From IMG/VR virus record IMGVR_UViG_3300009488_000046, positions 1 to 32,201 of that record: DNA of 32,201 nucleotides. One strand, 5' to 3'. The first letter of the stretch is position 1; each line of letters starts with the position of its first letter. The notes under the pieces are model-generated. The model had not been told where the DNA came from. It saw only the letters and a program-made list of their open reading frames with translations, and did not search any database. The translations under genes were made by a program, and so were the position numbers. The stretch is from a virus. Shown here one piece after another: positions 17,478-23,998 of this stretch.

Positions 17478-17808
17478 CGATTGCTTTGAGCAGCACGAGG
17501 TTAGCCCACAGGCAGAGATGTCTGCGGAAGGTTCATTGACTGTTGAAGATTACGTGACCTGGGCTGATGGCCTGGTCGTCGTCACTCGTCGCTATCAGGC
17601 TCAGGCTGATCGGTGCGGGATTGAATCAGAAGGAGCCCGATCCAACAGCTCCGAGCGAAGAACCTTGATCTGTTTAGGTGCCTGGATCCCCAGTCTCACC
17701 TGGCCTCCCTTCGTGCCCAGTACCGTCACCGTCACCGCTTCCCCGATGTTTATCGACTCGCCCTGGTTCCTCGTCAGAATCAGCATCCCTTTTCTCCGTT
17801 TTCCGTAA
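17332..17808 (+). CDS. Putative o-spanin (Rz1-like lipoprotein) with an extended C-terminus
   Basis: GTG 17332 lies about 8 bases after an AGGAG and starts inside the i-spanin gene in another frame. A basic N-terminus (VNHRARSW) leads into a hydrophobic stretch ending in the lipobox LWLQGC. The lipidated Cys is followed by a Pro/Val-rich segment ([11 protein letters not shown]) typical of Rz1. The frame stays open to 17808, giving about 158 residues, which is long for an o-spanin. From about 17601 the coding sequence is exactly antisense to csrA, and its residues there look unlike the rest ([18 protein letters not shown]). The functional o-spanin is probably the first 100 residues, with the rest being readthrough into the opposing gene. 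No stop intervenes to prove that. Confidence 0.7.
   Translation: MNHRARSWGIWTSMLFALLWLQGCETAPTVLTEVEIREVPVPVRTPLPDDCFEQHEVSPQAEMSAEGSLTVEDYVTWADGLVVVTRRYQAQADRCGIESEGARSNSSERRTLICLGAWIPSLTWPPFVPSTVTVTASPMFIDSPWFLVRISIPFLRFP
17601..17786 (-). CDS. csrA: CsrA/RsmA-type RNA-binding translational regulator
   Basis: This 61-residue protein starts at ATG 17786 with a GGAG upstream. A longer frame to 17948 exists, but homology begins exactly at MLILTR. The match to CsrA runs through residue 50: [47 protein letters not shown]. The RNA-contact residues known in enterobacterial CsrA (L4, R6, V42, R44) are all present, while H43 is replaced by Leu. CsrA dimers bind GGA motifs in mRNA leaders and block or alter translation. 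It is the last gene of the leftward operon. It lies wholly antisense within the o-spanin frame and overlaps the upstream gene by 113 bases. Targets could be host or phage transcripts, and none is shown here. Confidence 0.93.
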   Translation of the reverse strand: MLILTRNQGESINIGEAVTVTVLGTKGGQVRLGIQAPKQIKVLRSELLDRAPSDSIPHRSA

Positions 17809-18021
17809 GTCATCGATGGCGGCGATAACGGTGGCAAGTGTATCTGCTTTTTTCTGGTCGAGTGGAAGTTTTTTTGATGAGGCAAGCATGACCAAAAGAT
17901 CTTCCAACTCATTCCATGCAGCGGGAAGATCTTTGCTCTCAGCCTCACCGATCGGCCTGGTGAGATGTTTCAACCGATCGATGAGGTCTTGGGCCCTGGC
18001 GATAGGATGCGTGTGACTCAT
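17674..18021 (-). CDS. Hypothetical helical protein overlapping csrA
   Basis: This 115-residue protein starts at ATG 18021. Residues 1-75 are helical with heptad-like spacing ([47 protein letters not shown]). From about residue 78 the chain turns into a low-complexity Gly/Asp/Glu tail ([16 protein letters not shown]) exactly where the DNA is shared with csrA in another frame. The tail is therefore probably a by-product of the csrA sequence. The ribosome binding site is weak. The overlap couples it to csrA, so the two are probably translated together. I do not recognise a family. It could modulate CsrA or be unrelated. Confidence 0.6.
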   Translation of the reverse strand: MSHTHPIARAQDLIDRLKHLTRPIGEAESKDLPAAWNELEDLLVMLASSKKLPLDQKKADTLATVIAAIDDLRKTEKRDADSDEEPGRVDKHRGSGDGDGTGHEGRPGETGDPGT

Positions 18022-18043
18022 GGTTGAGCGGATCCTGGTAGAA

Positions 18044-18565
18044 CTACTCCTCGGAGCCCTCGTCCTGCTCCTCGGATTCAGCCTCTGGATCCTCGAATAG
18101 ATCTGTCTGCTCGATGTGGATGGCCAGGTCGAATGACTTGTTCATCAGCGCATTGATGCGGACGAGTTCGTTGTCGTTGTACTGCGAGTATTGAATCAGC
18201 CCGGTCAGGACAACATGGTTGGGAGTTTGCAGCTCAGCCTTCAGTGACTTCAGGTTGCACGGTTTTAGTTGCAGCGGATCCCCGAAGTCTTCCTGATCCC
18301 AGATGTTGACAACCGCGCCTTCTGGTTTTCGATTGATGACGATGGGATTGATCGATGGCCTGGCAACGTGACCCTCCTGGGTAAACATTACGCTGGCCAG
18401 GGCCTCGTCTTTTTGATCGACATCGTTGGTGGGTGCGAGCATGGCCAGGACCTCAGATCCCAGGGTTACTGAGAACGGGAGGTCGAAGGCATTGCCTTTG
18501 TTCTTTTCTTCTCGTGGATTGAATACGCCGAACTTGGCGGTCGTGCGAGTCAGCTCGAATTGCAT
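18044..18565 (-). CDS. Conserved early phage protein with an acidic tail
   Basis: This 173-residue protein starts at ATG 18565 with GGAG 9 bases upstream. The N-terminus MQFELTRTTAKFGVFNPREE and the body (LPFSVTLGSEVLAML, VVLTGLIQYSQYNDNEL) suggest a mixed alpha/beta protein. The last 20 residues are almost all acidic (EDPEAESEEQDEGSEE). Acidic tails of this kind occur on phage single-strand DNA-binding proteins, but a canonical SSB gene is present elsewhere in this operon, so that reading is weak. It is the first gene after a roughly 190-base non-coding stretch and may be translated from the same transcript. No catalytic motif was seen. Confidence 0.7.
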   Translation of the reverse strand: MQFELTRTTAKFGVFNPREEKNKGNAFDLPFSVTLGSEVLAMLAPTNDVDQKDEALASVMFTQEGHVARPSINPIVINRKPEGAVVNIWDQEDFGDPLQLKPCNLKSLKAELQTPNHVVLTGLIQYSQYNDNELVRINALMNKSFDLAIHIEQTDLFEDPEAESEEQDEGSEE

Positions 18566-18593
18566 GATGGACTTCTCCGGTTATTGTTGTAAT

Positions 18594-18752
18594 GGGAGCG
18601 TCCCAGGAGTCGAACCTGGGCGTGAGCCTAAAATCTAACGGGGTCCGTCGATTCAGCCAGGCTCACTGGTCGCTGGGAGTTGGTACGTCTTTCCACAACA
18701 GAGGTTGTGTCTAATCTCCCTACCAGCACGGCTGCCGCTTCGTCACCGCTCC
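18594..18752 (-). ncRNA. Candidate structured RNA with a tRNA-like T-arm
   Basis: The 18566-18757 gap holds no gene on either strand, but its minus strand folds well by eye. A closing stem pairs GGAGCG (18752-18747) with CGCTCC (18600-18595). An arm has GCTGGT/ACCAGT, then GGGAG/CTCCC, capped by the perfect hairpin CACAAC-CTCT-GTTGTG. Another stem is GTGAGCCT/AGGCTCAC. A T-arm CCCAGG-TTCGACT-CCTGGG carries the tRNA consensus loop and is followed by ACGCTCCCA. No standard cloverleaf of 70-95 bases can be drawn: the D and anticodon arms do not fit, and CCA is off by one. It resembles a four-way, tRNA-like or tmRNA-end-like RNA. The fold is inferred by eye and no energy was computed. Confidence 0.4.
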
Positions 18753-18757
18753 ACTGT

Positions 18758-19012
18758 TTACTTCTTGCGCCAGATCCTGACGAACTCACCAGTCTTGCCA
18801 TCCGGCTTCTTGGGGTCCACAGGTTCCTTTACCTTGTTGACCACGAACCGCTTCTCGGTTCGCTTATTCATATTGCTGGCTGCATTGCGGAGTGAAGTCC
18901 AGTATTCCGGATCGACACGAAACGAGTCTCCGACTTCCATCGTATCGATGTAGCTTTTGAAGTTCGGTCGTTCCTTTGGGACTGGGATTCCCTTGTCGAT
19001 TGTGATGTCCAT
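18758..19012 (-). CDS. Small conserved early phage protein
   Basis: This 84-residue protein starts at ATG 19012 (MDITIDKGIPVPKERP), one base after the stop of the exported-protein gene and with AGGA upstream. A longer frame to 19051 overlaps that gene and lacks a suitable ribosome site. The middle DTMEVGDSFRVDPEYWTSLRNAASN and the end TGEFVRIWRKK resemble small single-domain phage proteins in which a helix binds nucleic acid and a basic tail follows. No known motif allows a firm name. Its stop is followed by the non-coding stretch that holds the candidate RNA. Confidence 0.65.
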   Translation of the reverse strand: MDITIDKGIPVPKERPNFKSYIDTMEVGDSFRVDPEYWTSLRNAASNMNKRTEKRFVVNKVKEPVDPKKPDGKTGEFVRIWRKK

Positions 19013-19013
19013 A

Positions 19014-19496
19014 TTATTCCTCTCCGCTCCTGTAGTAGTAATGGACCTCATGACGGTCGTCTTCTACGTCCAGGTTGTGAACTATCTGAGCATTGGTCCC
19101 TCTCGGCCACATCTCGGCCTCGATCCAGTCGTCGCCTTTGACTGTCATCTCGACGTTGGTGCTGTACGTGTTCTGAAGGAACTCACTCACCTGCCAATAC
19201 GATTCATAATCTACGTCATCGAAGATCCAGATACCACTGGTGAGCATCCCATCCTCGAATAAGTAAACGAGCCTGAGCTTTTCGTTCAGGAGCTTGCCGC
19301 GATACCAGAGATCCTTGCAGCTTGCGCTGATCAGATCGTAGTCTTCGCCTTCCATGTGATTGGTGACGAACTCGATGCCGGCTCCCCAAGCGTATCCGCT
19401 GAAGCCAGACAGATCTTTCGGCGGCTGTGCCGAGTCCTGGCCGTATGCCAGGGCAGCCATGACCAGCATGGCTATTGGAAAGAAGAACTTTTTCAT
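19014..19496 (-). CDS. Sec-exported protein of unknown function
   Basis: This 160-residue protein starts at ATG 19496 after AAAGGG. The N-terminus MKKFFFPIAMLVMAALAYGQ is a standard Sec signal peptide (two Lys, hydrophobic core, small residues before a likely cut near AYG-Q). There is no lipobox Cys. The mature part begins with a GFSGYAWGAGIEFVTNHM segment like the 'F.G..WG....V' opening of small secreted bacterial proteins, then alternates strands and helices with a highly acidic character. It lies between a DnaQ-fold exonuclease and small cytoplasmic proteins. A periplasmic product in an early recombination operon suggests action on the host envelope, perhaps against superinfection. This is inference only. 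Confidence 0.75.
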   Translation of the reverse strand: MKKFFFPIAMLVMAALAYGQDSAQPPKDLSGFSGYAWGAGIEFVTNHMEGEDYDLISASCKDLWYRGKLLNEKLRLVYLFEDGMLTSGIWIFDDVDYESYWQVSEFLQNTYSTNVEMTVKGDDWIEAEMWPRGTNAQIVHNLDVEDDRHEVHYYYRSGEE

Positions 19497-19497
19497 G

Positions 19498-19548
19498 ACT
19501 GTACCCTTTATGCTATTTACACATAATCAATTAGACCACAGGATTGCA
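19498..19548 (-). promoter_or_regulatory. Internal promoter/regulatory candidate before the exported-protein gene
   Basis: The gap between the exonuclease and the exported-protein gene contains three blocks that also occur in the main divergent intergenic region. Written on the plus strand they are ACTGTACCC (19498-19506), CACATAATCAA (19520-19530) and ATTGCA (19543-19548). On the minus strand, AATAG followed 6 bases later by GGGTACAGT has the same spacing as at 26945-26962. This suggests a shared promoter or regulator site giving the exported protein its own transcription start. No start site is proven. Confidence 0.4.
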
Positions 19549-19552
19549 CCGA

Positions 19553-20128
19553 TTACAAGGTCGTCTGTGGCTTTTTGACGAATATCCTGGTGCCAGTATT
19601 GCCTGGATCTATGATGGGCTGCTTCATGCACAGCTCCAGGAGCTTCATTTCCAGCATGATGTCACGCAGCGCATAGTCCACGACCGCTCCAATGCGGCCC
19701 AGTTGCCATAGCTTGGGAGCCAGGGCACCATCTCCGGACTTCTGATAGCCCAGGTTCACCAGGCAGCAGTTGTCCAGGTTGTATCCCTTGGCGAATTTGT
19801 GGGCCCCGGCAGCCTCTTTAATCTCCAAAAAGAGATCGAATGTCTTCTCGTCCGGGACCGTGTATCCGTGTGCAGCGATGAGCTTGTTATCGAAGTGCTT
19901 GCTGTTGAAGCCGGCAATGATGTCGGTCTTCTCCATCATCTCGAACAGCTCGTCCAGGTTGTCTTCCATGAAGATCCTGGGGAAGCCCTCCTCGAAGTCA
20001 TAGGCCGAGACCACAGAGATGCCCATGCCCAGGTGATCTCCCCAGCCTTCGCAATACTCGAAGCCTTCTTCCCTGGGCTCGTCTTTCGGCGGGATCAGCT
20101 TGGCAATTTCGCAGTCATAGATCAGCAT
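19553..20128 (-). CDS. DnaQ-like 3'-5' exonuclease (RNase H fold)
   Basis: This 191-residue protein starts at ATG 20128 after AGGAG with a 7-base gap. Motif I is IYDCEI near the start (D5, E7). Motif II is IIAGFNSKHFDNKLI (N75, D80), and a further Asp lies in KTFDLFLEI (D98). Motif III is DYALRDIMLEMKLL (D151, D156). This spacing fits the DEDD exonuclease superfamily, in which two metal ions held by the acidic residues hydrolyse DNA or RNA from the 3' end. No polymerase is fused and none is visible in the window. In a recombination operon it could trim 3' ends during annealing or degrade host nucleic acid. Confidence 0.8.
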   Translation of the reverse strand: MLIYDCEIAKLIPPKDEPREEGFEYCEGWGDHLGMGISVVSAYDFEEGFPRIFMEDNLDELFEMMEKTDIIAGFNSKHFDNKLIAAHGYTVPDEKTFDLFLEIKEAAGAHKFAKGYNLDNCCLVNLGYQKSGDGALAPKLWQLGRIGAVVDYALRDIMLEMKLLELCMKQPIIDPGNTGTRIFVKKPQTTL

Positions 20129-20330
20129 TGCGTAGCTCCTGTAATGTTTCCAAAACGGCTTCCATCAGTTTGATTTGTTGGTCAGCGAATATCTCGCTCA
20201 TGCGTCCCTGGGAAACGCGCCTGGCATAGACTCGACGCCGGAACGTGATCTCACGCTCGACGCATTTGATCTGGGCTTCCAGGGGAATCTCTGCCTGGGG
20301 AAATAGATCGCGAGGAACATCATCAGCCAT
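20115..20330 (-). CDS. Small helical phage protein (EREI..RRRVY..RV family pattern)
   Basis: The protein has 71 residues if started at ATG 20330 (MADDVPRD). The longer frame would overlap the zinc-finger gene far more. The core is one long amphipathic helix pair: AQIKCVEREITFRRRVYARRVSQG, then FADQQIKLMEAVLETL. This pattern, in which Arg-rich and 'QI..MEAV..TL' helices follow each other, is common in small proteins of proteobacterial phages and has no assigned function that I know. It overlaps the exonuclease start by 14 bases and the upstream gene by 8, so it is probably translated by coupling. The ribosome site is weak. Confidence 0.7.
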   Translation of the reverse strand: MADDVPRDLFPQAEIPLEAQIKCVEREITFRRRVYARRVSQGRMSEIFADQQIKLMEAVLETLQELRNADL

Positions 20331-20571
20331 GCTTGTCGGCCCAGTGCTGAGCAGCAGCTTGCCGGCTGCGGAACATTCGCTCACAGCTCGGAGCATTCGG
20401 ACAGGCCACCGTCTTCGGAGGCTTGTAGTTCACCGGCTGGCTGTCGTCAGGTTCCTCGCTGCAAGCAGCGCATCGAACCGGATAGCCTGGGGGCTCGCCG
20501 CCAATATCCATGAACTCACCGCAGCCCTCGCACATGGTTCCGTCCAGCATCATCTCTGCTATTTCACCCAT
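20323..20571 (-). CDS. Small zinc-binding protein
   Basis: The start is ATG 20571 (MGEIAEMMLDG), set by an AAGGA site 7 bases upstream. The product has 82 residues. Two metal sites are suggested. The first has CEGC near residue 14 and CAAC near residue 34, a four-Cys ribbon. The second, at the C-terminus, has CPNAPSC followed by QHWADKH, a C2H2-like finger of the pattern C-x5-C...H-x4-H. The 'MGEIAEMMLDGTMCEGCGE' opening is frequent in short phage proteins. It probably binds nucleic acid or a protein partner. It overlaps the next gene by 8 bases. Confidence 0.75.
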   Translation of the reverse strand: MGEIAEMMLDGTMCEGCGEFMDIGGEPPGYPVRCAACSEEPDDSQPVNYKPPKTVACPNAPSCERMFRSRQAAAQHWADKHG

Positions 20572-20626
20572 GACGATCCTTCCCGAATACTCTCTCGAAT
20601 ATCGACTTCTCATCGACAGCGGTCAT

Positions 20627-20800
20627 CTACGCGACCACCAGCTCCTGACGCTGGACCAACTCCTCGTAACGTCGCAGGAACATCTCCAGGGTGTGATCGA
20701 TCGATGATGCAGCCTGGGTCATCTGCTCGGCAGCAGCCCTCATGTTGCTGGCAGCGCGAGTCACTTCCTCAGCGCCGACCAGGTGGACGTATTCATTCAT
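20627..20800 (-). CDS. 57-residue helical phage protein
   Basis: ATG 20800 gives a 57-residue protein ending at TAG 20627-20629. It starts MNEYVHLVGAEEVTRAASNM and continues as an almost continuous helix (MRAAAEQMTQAASSIDHTLE, FLRRYEELVQRQELVVA). A GGAG lies about 10 bases upstream. Its ATG is embedded in the end of the preceding gene read in its corrected frame (ATGAATGA). This 'GAEEV..A..N...A' pattern is familiar from short proteins beside zinc-finger and recombination genes in phages. The function is unknown. Coiled-coil oligomer formation is likely from the heptad pattern. Confidence 0.75.
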   Translation of the reverse strand: MNEYVHLVGAEEVTRAASNMRAAAEQMTQAASSIDHTLEMFLRRYEELVQRQELVVA

Positions 20801-21748
20801 GGACGCTGTACTCCTTCTCGACTGCGCCGGCAGTGGGCTTGCCGACGATCATGTTGCGGACCCAGGTGGTCCTGCCGGAGCGTAGCCGGCGTATGTGGCC
20901 GCGGCGTTTGTGCATCCTGGGGCTGGCATGGTGCCTCCCTGGTGTGGCTTGGCAGCCGGAGATGCCTGGAGGATGTCAGCCACGATGTCCAGGACTTTGT
21001 ATTCATAGAATGGCGTTCGGCTTTTCTTCGCTCGTTTCTTGTTGAGCTTCGTGGGTGCTGGCAACGTCTCGTAGCGGCCATGGTCGATTGCCAGAGCTGT
21101 CAGCAGATGGAGCGTAGCGAACACCTCGTCAGACAGGTCTCGCATGACCCTGGTGGGGCGCTCCTCCTCCGGATATTCCTTGTAGGCAGAGAAGCCCAGG
21201 GGCAGGACCGCGGTCAGGCCATGCTTCGACATCGCTTTCATGGTCTCGTTGCCGCCACGAGGAAAGAACATCCCAGCCGGTGGTGGTATCCAGAGATCCA
21301 GATCATCCGAGTACGAGATCGGGAACACGTAGAAGCCCTTCATGTCGCCAGTGTGGACCTGGTGGATGTGAGCAAGCATTTCGGTTTGCTCATCCAGCAC
21401 CTCGGTCTCGACGCATAACGCGATGCGCTTCGAGCATTGTCGTTCCTGCGGCATCATCGGCTCGCATCGAGGGTCGTCATAGGGGCAAGGAAATTCAAGC
21501 GCCACGATTGGATACGGGAGACGAGTCGGGATTTGAACCTCGTCGCACATCTCCATCTCGTGTTGCTCAAAGATCTTGCCCCATGACGGTAATATGAATT
21601 TCTCCGCCTGTTCCAGCAGGATGATGCACTCCATGGCCGAAGCCAGGATCGCTCTGCCTACTTTTTTGGTCTCGTTCCTGATGATCGCATCATCGAGAGC
21701 CTTCATGTTCTCGCAGGCATGGGTGCAGTAGTTAAGTGGCTGAGTCAT
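20793..21748 (-). CDS. Conserved phage protein interrupted by a -1 frameshift
   Basis: ATG 21748 opens a frame that stops at 20849 (299 residues), but its last 25 residues look like noise. In the -1 frame, from about 20930, the sequence reads HASPRMHKRRGHIRRL, then SGRTTWVRNMIVG, and stops at 20793. This is the Arg/His-rich 'R.H.RRGH.R.L.SG...WV' ending I associate with phage proteins whose body carries 'FYEYKVLDI', as here. The joined product would have about 318 residues and would overlap the next gene by 8 bases, like its neighbours. The body has Cys-rich stretches (CPYDDPRCEP) and no recognised catalytic motif. There is no classic slippery heptamer, so a one-base deletion or sequencing error is likelier than programmed slippage. 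Confidence 0.65.
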
Positions 21749-22254
21749 GGCGGACTATCCTTCATCAATTCTTGATAGTGGAATGGTCTCCCCAGTGCAT
21801 CTGAGATGGTGATTCGTTTTTTCTCGCGGAATCCCTGGATGATCTGGTTGTATTCAATTACATGAGACCAGACTGAGATGCGGTTCTCGACAAAGGCGAT
21901 CCCTCGATCAGTGATTTTCCAGTAGCCACTTTTGTTTTTTGCTGGATTATCTGGATTTGGCTGCGCTATCGCCATGCCCCAGAACACCAGCTTGCCAACC
22001 TGGTTGTCTTTCAGAATGTGTCGTGTACCAGTCGATGGCAGATGAATGAATCCTTCATCCTTGTGTCGATAAAGGTTAATCACTTGCATGGCCATGCCTG
22101 AGTTGAATTTTCTGGCATACACTTTGCCGAAGCGTTTACAACATGGACAGATGACACCTTTTGGCTTCACGGCTTTTTCAAAGTACCTCCGATGAGCTTC
22201 CGATAGCGTCTGCCCCTCTATCTCAGGTCCGAATGTGTATGCGTTTTTACCCAC
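21745..22254 (-). CDS. Hypothetical protein with CPCC and winged-helix-like end
   Basis: I start this at GTG 22254 (VGKNAYTFGPEIEG), which sits in the stop of the preceding 71-residue gene (GTGGGTAA) with GGTGGAG upstream. Extending to 22332 would overlap that gene fully. The product has 169 residues. A CPCC pair (VICPCCKRFGKVYARK) suggests half of a zinc site, though a matching second Cys pair is not obvious. The later segment SGYWKITDRGIAFVENRI looks like the recognition helix and wing of a winged-helix fold ('W.iT..G..F'). A DNA-binding role is plausible but unproven. It overlaps the next gene by ATGA. Confidence 0.65.
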   Translation of the reverse strand: MGKNAYTFGPEIEGQTLSEAHRRYFEKAVKPKGVICPCCKRFGKVYARKFNSGMAMQVINLYRHKDEGFIHLPSTGTRHILKDNQVGKLVFWGMAIAQPNPDNPAKNKSGYWKITDRGIAFVENRISVWSHVIEYNQIIQGFREKKRITISDALGRPFHYQELMKDSPP

Positions 22255-22462
22255 GGAAGTTCTCCACCAGGACCCATCCGTCACCGCACTTGCGGTACAC
22301 GGTGCCCAGGTTCGGTGAGCCCCAGATTCCACCTTCTGCCATGTGATTGTGCAGGCTGGTCAACCAGTGCAGGTTTATCTCGCGCTGCCATTCCGGCAGG
22401 TTCTCACTGAAGCTGTCTCGTACATCCTTTATCGACAGCACTTCGTCCGCTTCGGTGTTCAT
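22247..22462 (-). CDS. Small hypothetical protein
   Basis: This 71-residue protein starts at ATG 22462 behind a strong AGGAGGTG site with a 6-base gap. The N-terminal half is acidic and helical (DEVLSIKDVRDSFSENLPEW), the middle is His-rich (INLHWLTSLHNHMAEGG) and the end is GWVLVENFRG. No known motif is present. The good ribosome site and the tight fit between ssb and the next gene (11-base gap, 8-base overlap) support expression. The function is unknown. Confidence 0.65.
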   Translation of the reverse strand: MNTEADEVLSIKDVRDSFSENLPEWQREINLHWLTSLHNHMAEGGIWGSPNLGTVYRKCGDGWVLVENFRG

Positions 22463-22473
22463 TCGTCACCTCC

Positions 22474-22938
22474 TCAGAATGGTATGTCGTCGTCGAAGTC
22501 GTCAGGTGGAGCTGAGTCATCAGCATCCGTGCGTGACTGAGGTGGCAGACCATCCTGGTCAGTGTCAGGATCTTTGCCTTCGCCAGCAGGGTGCGGCGGT
22601 CGGCCTTCGCCTTCCTTCTTATCCAGGAACTCGAAGTTGTCCACACGGATCTCGGTCGTGTACCTGGTGACGTTATCCTTGTCGTCCCACTTCCTGGTCC
22701 GCAGCTCACCTTCGATGCAGACCTTGGATCCCTTTCGCAGGTACGTGGTCATGGTCTCGGCTCGTTTGCCGAACGCCACGCAGCGATGCCACTCGGTATG
22801 TGACTTCTGCTCGCCGCTCTGCTTGTCTTTCCAGCGACGGTTGGTGGCAATCGAGATCGTGGTCACGGCATCACCGTTGTCCATGTACCTCGTGTCTGGG
22901 TCAGAGCCCAGGTTGCCGATCAGTATTACTTTGTTCAT
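22474..22938 (-). CDS. ssb: Single-stranded DNA-binding protein
   Basis: This 154-residue protein starts at ATG 22938 ([14 protein letters not shown]) after GAGGAG. The longer frame lacks homology. Residues 1-110 match the bacterial SSB OB-fold: [57 protein letters not shown] Pro/Asp-rich linker ends in DDDIPF, the C-terminal tip that bacterial SSBs use to recruit repair and replication partners such as exonuclease I, RecO and PriA. It would coat single strands made by the operon's exonuclease and work with RecT annealing and DnaB replication. The tip suggests it recruits host factors too. Confidence 0.97.
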   Translation of the reverse strand: MNKVILIGNLGSDPDTRYMDNGDAVTTISIATNRRWKDKQSGEQKSHTEWHRCVAFGKRAETMTTYLRKGSKVCIEGELRTRKWDDKDNVTRYTTEIRVDNFEFLDKKEGEGRPPHPAGEGKDPDTDQDGLPPQSRTDADDSAPPDDFDDDIPF

Positions 22939-22961
22939 AGCGGTCTCCTCAAATTTGTCAG

Positions 22962-23264
22962 CTATGGGTGATACGCTTCCGGAAGCTCCAGGAGCGTGAA
23001 TATGTGCCACACCAGGGGAACAGGATGGTAGTTCACCGTGGCTACCCAGATCCAATTCTCCCAGCCATCGATCTGGTGACCAGTGCCGACGACATGGAAC
23101 GAGTATTCAGCCTGTTCCTTCTCATAAATATCTACCAGGGCCCATATGCAAATGATGTTCGGATCTCCCTGGTGTCCGTAGTGCAAGATCTGAGCGCCTT
23201 TTGGCAGCAGCATTTTCAGCACACCGGCATGGACGGTCAGCTCGTACTTATAGACCTTCTTCAT
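22962..23264 (-). CDS. Conserved phage protein (DUF7352-like)
   Basis: The protein has 100 residues, starting at ATG 23264 (MKKVYKYEL). The pattern [40 protein letters not shown], then VVGTGHQID is the hallmark of a small protein common in phage early regions, recently grouped as DUF7352. It is likely an all-beta fold and no activity is known. It lies just before ssb in transcription order, suggesting co-expression. The ribosome site is weak. Confidence 0.75.
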   Translation of the reverse strand: MKKVYKYELTVHAGVLKMLLPKGAQILHYGHQGDPNIICIWALVDIYEKEQAEYSFHVVGTGHQIDGWENWIWVATVNYHPVPLVWHIFTLLELPEAYHP

Positions 23265-23269
23265 AATCG

Positions 23270-23998
23270 TTATCGAACTGATAGGCTCACATCCTTGTTG
23301 ACGGTCAGGCCATGATGCTTGCCGGTCTTTTGATCTTCCGGCCATTCAGCGCCGACTCGTTTGGCGACTGCGTTCATCACGGTCTTGTTCCAATCCTTGA
23401 TGATGTTGGTCGGGAGATGGTCGTCGATGATGCCCTGACATACGGCTTTGATGTCTTCGTACTGAACTTCGCCCTTCCAGTTGGTTCTGGTGCTTCCGGT
23501 TGCGCCCGTAAGCGAGCCCCTGGCAGCCGGAGCCTTCATCACTGGAGCTGGCGTTTCCGCGGCGACATCTAGTATCGCTTCAGCTCGCTCGTCGTCACCG
23601 GCTTCTGAGGCCGCCTCAGCGTCTCTCAGGGCCTGCTCATCAGCCAGGCGCTGTTCTTCTATCGCGGCCTGGCGGACACGCTCATCCTCCTCAGACTTCC
23701 ACTTGGCAGCCTTGGTGGACACGATCTGCTTGGCCTTCTTCACAGCATCGGTGATCGGGCGGAACTGATCGTTGATCCATCCGATGTGATCGTTGAGCGG
23801 TCCAGTGATTGCCTTCCTGGCATCCTCGGCCTGGTTGATCTGGCCCTGGCAGATTCGCACGAAATCGGTCGCAGTGGCGAACTCCTCGGTGGTCGAGACC
23901 ACAGCCTTGTTGGCCTGCTCCGTCAGGTTGTTCGCATTGTCGATGAGCGGTTGCGACTGCGTGAGCAGAGTGGCTGGCGTCTGTATCATTGGTCTCAT
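23270..23998 (-). CDS. Coiled-coil protein of the recombination operon
   Basis: This 242-residue protein starts at ATG 23998 with AGGAG 8 bases upstream, overlapping the previous stop (ATGA). Residues 15-150 form long helices and a charged coiled coil (VKKAKQIVSTKAAKWKSEED, RVRQAAIEEQRLADEQ). A small C-terminal domain begins at GSTRTNWKGEVQY and ends HHGLTVNKDVSLSVR. This layout, long helix plus 'TR..W..EV' domain, is frequent in phage operons beside RecT and exonuclease genes. It resembles Gam- or DUF1351-like helpers in shape, but I cannot assign it. It may protect DNA ends or organise the annealing complex. Confidence 0.7.
   Translation of the reverse strand: MRPMIQTPATLLTQSQPLIDNANNLTEQANKAVVSTTEEFATATDFVRICQGQINQAEDARKAITGPLNDHIGWINDQFRPITDAVKKAKQIVSTKAAKWKSEEDERVRQAAIEEQRLADEQALRDAEAASEAGDDERAEAILDVAAETPAPVMKAPAARGSLTGATGSTRTNWKGEVQYEDIKAVCQGIIDDHLPTNIIKDWNKTVMNAVAKRVGAEWPEDQKTGKHHGLTVNKDVSLSVR

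Noticed and set aside
17601-17948. A 115-residue version of CsrA with a 54-residue N-terminal extension
   Set aside because: The extension is basic/aromatic antisense-like sequence inside the upstream gene. CsrA homology and a ribosome site begin at ATG 17786.
18044-18565. Second single-strand DNA-binding protein based on the acidic tail
   Set aside because: An acidic tail alone is weak evidence and no OB-fold pattern is clear. A canonical SSB is already present.
18594-18690. Ordinary tRNA gene on the minus strand
   Set aside because: The T-arm is convincing, but the 5' acceptor, D-arm and anticodon arm cannot be placed at normal distances and CCA is out of register, so I list it only as a structured RNA candidate.
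20245-21045. Plus-strand frame of 266 residues
   Set aside because: It is antisense to four consecutive minus-strand genes and begins with no suitable ribosome site.
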